Position numbers and translations under genes: made by a program
Assembly (NCBI GenBank): GCA_001599355.1
Contig: BCGQ01000004.1
Location: 503,249 to 567,248, forward strand
Length of the DNA: 64,000 nt
Reading direction: 5' to 3'
Origin: Nakazawaea peltata
Lineage: Eukaryota > Ascomycota > Pichiomycetes > Alaninales > Pachysolenaceae
Shown: one piece after another, positions 60,081 to 64,000 of the stretch
How positions within the stretch are numbered: position 1 is the first letter of the stretch
How the letters are laid out: each line of letters starts with the position of its first letter
Notes under the pieces: generated by a model
What the model saw: the letters and a program-made list of their open reading frames with translations, nothing else
What the model was told of the DNA's origin: nothing
Databases searched by the model: none

Positions 60081-61418
60081 TTAGATAAATGAGAATTGAT
60101 CAGGAATCAGTTTCAGCAGGTCAGAAGTCCAGAATTTACCTGTTGGGAACTCATAGGTCTTGATGGCATCGTCAAGGATATCAATGGAGTAACCTGGTTG
60201 GGTTGGGGTGACGATGTGTCCATCTTTGAAACCAGCTGGATGCTTGAAAGATCCATGTAAGTGAGTAACAAATTCAAGCATGGTCTTGGAACCACCACAG
60301 CAAAGGTAGTCAATGGTAGACAAGTGTTGAGTGTACTCTGGTAAACCGACACCACCAGAGTGAGGAATAACTGGAACATTGTAACGTTTGGCGAGCAACA
60401 AAACAGCAAGAACTTCGTTAACACCACCCAATCTACAAGAGTCGATTTGACAGATGTCAATGGCTCCACTTTCTAAGAATTGCTTGAACATGATTCTGTT
60501 TTGGCACATTTCACCAGTGGCAACCTTAACACCATAAGGTTCCAAAGCCTTTCTGATCTTCAAGTGACCCAAAATGTCATCTGGAGAAGTTGGCTCTTCG
60601 ATGAACCAAGGGTTGAATGAGGCCATCTTTTGGACACTTTCAATGGCTTCTGGAACGGACCAAACTTGATTAGCATCGATCATCAAAGTGTTCTTTTCAC
60701 CAATAGTGTCTCTAGCCAATTGTAAACGGTGTAAATCACGACTCAATTCTCCACCAACCTTCAACTTGAAGTAGGTGAATCCGTCAGCCATACCTTCTTT
60801 CAACAAAGATACCATCTTCTCGTCGCTGTAACCAATCCAACCAGCAGATGTAGTGTAAATTGGAACCAGAGTGTTGCTCATGACATCCTCTAATCTGTCC
60901 AGCTTACCTTTCTTAACAGACTCTAAAAGCTTGATGGCCTCTTCCTTGGTGAAGGCATCGGTCAAGTATCTGAAATCGATACAGTTGACAAATTCTTCTG
61001 GAGTGAAGTCGGCAACCAATTTCCACAAAGGCTTTCCCTCAGACTTAGCCCATAAATCCCAGATGGCATTAACAGCAGAGGCAAGAGCAAGATGAATGAC
61101 ACCTTTCTCTGGACCGATCCATCTCAATTGAGAATCTCCAACCATCTCGGCCCAAGTCTCACCCATGTTCTTAGTCAAGCTCTCCAAAGTACGACCGGTC
61201 AAACGTTCACCGAAATACTTGATGGCCATACAGACAATGTCATTACCACGACCGATGGTGAAAGTCATACCATTTCCTTCTAAACCTGGAGTATCGGTCT
61301 CCAAAGTTATGTACAGAGCCGAATAATCTCCAGCTTGATTCATGGCATCAGAGCCATCTCCACTCAAAGAGGTTGGGAATCTAAGATCTCTTACTTTATA
61401 ACCAGTGATTTTGACCAT
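60081..61418 (-). CDS. L-fuconate dehydratase-like enolase-superfamily enzyme (ENOSF1 type)
   Basis: 445 residues, the full family length. The N-terminal capping domain carries RFPTSLSGDGSDAMNQAGDYS, a fuconate-dehydratase signature. Catalytic and metal residues appear in order: TYFKLKVGG (KxK base, about 221), MIDANQVW (Asp, about 248), FIEEPTSPDDI (Glu, about 274), ATGEMCQNR (Glu, about 301), QIDSCRLGG and IPHSGGVGLPE (His, about 351), then MLEFVTHLHGSF. Homologues dehydrate L-fuconate or related aldonates to 2-keto-3-deoxy acids in a non-phosphorylative sugar pathway. No other gene of such a pathway is in the window. Divergent from MXR1 with a 554-bp gap. S. cerevisiae lacks it. Confidence 0.88.
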   Translation of the reverse strand: MVKITGYKVRDLRFPTSLSGDGSDAMNQAGDYSALYITLETDTPGLEGNGMTFTIGRGNDIVCMAIKYFGERLTGRTLESLTKNMGETWAEMVGDSQLRWIGPEKGVIHLALASAVNAIWDLWAKSEGKPLWKLVADFTPEEFVNCIDFRYLTDAFTKEEAIKLLESVKKGKLDRLEDVMSNTLVPIYTTSAGWIGYSDEKMVSLLKEGMADGFTYFKLKVGGELSRDLHRLQLARDTIGEKNTLMIDANQVWSVPEAIESVQKMASFNPWFIEEPTSPDDILGHLKIRKALEPYGVKVATGEMCQNRIMFKQFLESGAIDICQIDSCRLGGVNEVLAVLLLAKRYNVPVIPHSGGVGLPEYTQHLSTIDYLCCGGSKTMLEFVTHLHGSFKHPAGFKDGHIVTPTQPGYSIDILDDAIKTYEFPTGKFWTSDLLKLIPDQFSFI

Positions 61419-61972
61419 TGTTGATAATTTTTAAGTTTGGTTAACGAACAAGTCAAAAAAATCCAGATTCATTACCATATTTTATATAAAGTTAATGAAA
61501 CGATCTCTCAAAATAAGGCCCACCCCTGAACGAATATTGTGGGGAAAGAAACCCCCCTTTGTCCGTTTGAGGCAGGGAAAAAAAGCGTGGGTTTTGGGAG
61601 AGACCCACGCAAAAAAATAGCGTGGGTGCGTAGGGGTGGGTAGCGTGGGGGGTGAGTGCAGATCTACAAGTGGGTCCGATGGAGGTGGGGAGATAGAGTT
61701 GGGGATAGAGGGGGGTCATCTCCGTCCATCCGCTTTTCAATACTATCGTCAAGTAGAGCCTACCTTCGCCGTTTTTTACCGTTATCCATTACTCAGCCAT
61801 CGCCACCGGTTTATAAATAGTAACCGATCGCTTTTTTGCTCATCTTTGTCATAACACTGAGCAAATTATGAGCAAGTCATCACGCTAACAATGCCTCGGA
61901 CGAGCAAAAATGAAAAATTATAAGAAGGGAGCAGTTTTTTCCGTCTTTTTTTGCCGATGAAGAGATCAAACC
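61419..61972. promoter_or_regulatory. Divergent dehydratase/MXR1 promoter with GCGTGGG repeats and hairpin
   Basis: 554 bp. GCGTGGGT (61585-61592) and its inverse ACCCACGC (61603-61610) form a perfect 8-bp stem with a 10-base loop; GCGTGGG recurs at 61620 and about 61642. A G-rich stretch (61676-61712) follows. The repeated word looks like a zinc-finger activator site. No gene is seen. Confidence 0.5.
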
Positions 61973-62593
61973 ATGAGAAAAGCATTTAGTTCATTACTAG
62001 GTAAATCGACTAAGCCAGAATTGAAACCCACAAGAACCATAATGAGTGCCTCTACTATTTCCCCAACTTTAAAGCATGAATCTGGCGATGAAATTATGAC
62101 CATTGCCGCCGGATGTTTCTGGGGTGTCGAACACATCTACAGAAAGCATTTTGCTGACAAACTCAGAGATCTTAAAGTTGGTTACGCCAATGGAGCTACT
62201 CTGAACCCAACTTACACAGCTGTCAAGACTGGTACTACAGACCATGCTGAACTGTTACAAATCTCTTTTGACCCATCCAAGGTTACTTACCAAGAGTTGA
62301 TCAAGTTCTTCTTTTTGATGCACGACCCAACCACTTTGAATTATCAGGGTCCAGACGTTGGAACTCAATATAGAAGTGCTATTTTCACCGCCTCAGATTC
62401 TCAACTGGAGACTGCCAAGGCTGTATTTGAAGATATTCAAAAGAACTGGTATCCTAACCATAAGATTGTCACTGCTATTGAACCAATCAAGAACTTTTGG
62501 GATGCCGAAGATTATCATCAATTGTATTTGATTAAGAACCCTACTGGATATGAATGTCCATCGCATTTCATCAGAACGACTCCTAAGATTTAA
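61973..62593 (+). CDS. MXR1: Peptide methionine-S-sulfoxide reductase (MsrA)
   Basis: 206 residues. The catalytic cysteine lies in IAAGCFWGVEHIYRKHF (about 46). Further MsrA blocks are KVGYANGATLNPTY, DHAELLQISFDPSKV and GPDVGTQYRSAIF. It reduces methionine-S-sulfoxide in proteins. S. cerevisiae Mxr1 is 184 residues; here a 23-residue basic extension rich in Arg, Lys and Ser precedes a second ATG (62042, MSASTISPTL). The upstream ATG could therefore give a mitochondrial form and the inner one a cytosolic form. That is an inference from charge and spacing. Confidence 0.93.
   Translation: MRKAFSSLLGKSTKPELKPTRTIMSASTISPTLKHESGDEIMTIAAGCFWGVEHIYRKHFADKLRDLKVGYANGATLNPTYTAVKTGTTDHAELLQISFDPSKVTYQELIKFFFLMHDPTTLNYQGPDVGTQYRSAIFTASDSQLETAKAVFEDIQKNWYPNHKIVTAIEPIKNFWDAEDYHQLYLIKNPTGYECPSHFIRTTPKI

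Positions 62594-64000
<1,407 letters not shown>

Overview
This window is nuclear DNA of a budding yeast (Saccharomycotina). Genes are dense and mostly intronless. The few introns are short (50-87 nt), with GTAAGT/GTATGT/GTAAGA donors, TACTAAC branch points and nearby AG acceptors. Two subunits of mitochondrial complex I (NDUFS3 and NDUFB3) are present, which excludes Saccharomyces and its close relatives. Most important, in-frame CTG codons fall on positions that orthologues keep as alanine. Examples are ARK1, CCT2, PUF4, HDA1, ESA1 and MCY1. I read this as the CUG-Ala code (NCBI table 26), known from Pachysolen, Nakazawaea and Peterozyma. The moderate GC content fits Nakazawaea or Peterozyma better than the AT-rich Pachysolen. 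Every CTG in the window should therefore be translated as Ala; a standard translation shows a false Leu.

Layout. 1-9.1 kb: the tail of an unknown gene, a multi-intron unknown gene, then MCY1-SNU71-MSB2 in the same order and orientation as S. cerevisiae YGR012W-YGR014W, then IRC19. 9.1-17.4 kb, all minus: the GABA-type permease UGA4, a glycerol-3-phosphate acyltransferase (SCT1/GPT2), LAA2 and PUF4. 18.5-25.7 kb: an MNN4-like LicD protein, GPI15, BDP1 (with a hidden 16-nt first exon) and a WDR89-type WD protein. 26.1-50.1 kb: ARK1/PRK1 kinase, HDA1, RCM1, LYS12, an MFS transporter, an MTHFSD-like protein, a putative mitochondrial protein, END3, NDUFB3 (two exons), FAP1, ACO1 (two exons), RSM25 and EFM6. 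50.4-64 kb: NDUFS3, CCT2, a GPI-type Ser/Thr-rich wall protein, an SRWA-repeat disordered protein, an AIM39-like protein, ATG15, an L-fuconate dehydratase-like enzyme, MXR1 and the first 380 codons of ESA1.

The 26-50 kb block interleaves two S. cerevisiae blocks that whole-genome duplication separated (YNL020C-YNL024C and YIL093C-YIL095W), so it looks like a retained pre-duplication order. There is no operon logic; neighbouring genes share little function beyond a modest mitochondrial enrichment (LYS12, NDUFB3, ACO1, RSM25, NDUFS3).

Intergenic DNA carries three recurring signals. One is a CC-N6-GG palindrome resembling Mcm1/ECB sites (13 copies). The second is an asymmetric GTCGTG(T/C)A motif (11 copies, one weaker). 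The third is GC-rich minisatellites in gaps between convergent genes. I saw no tRNA, rRNA, transposon, LTR element or CRISPR array.
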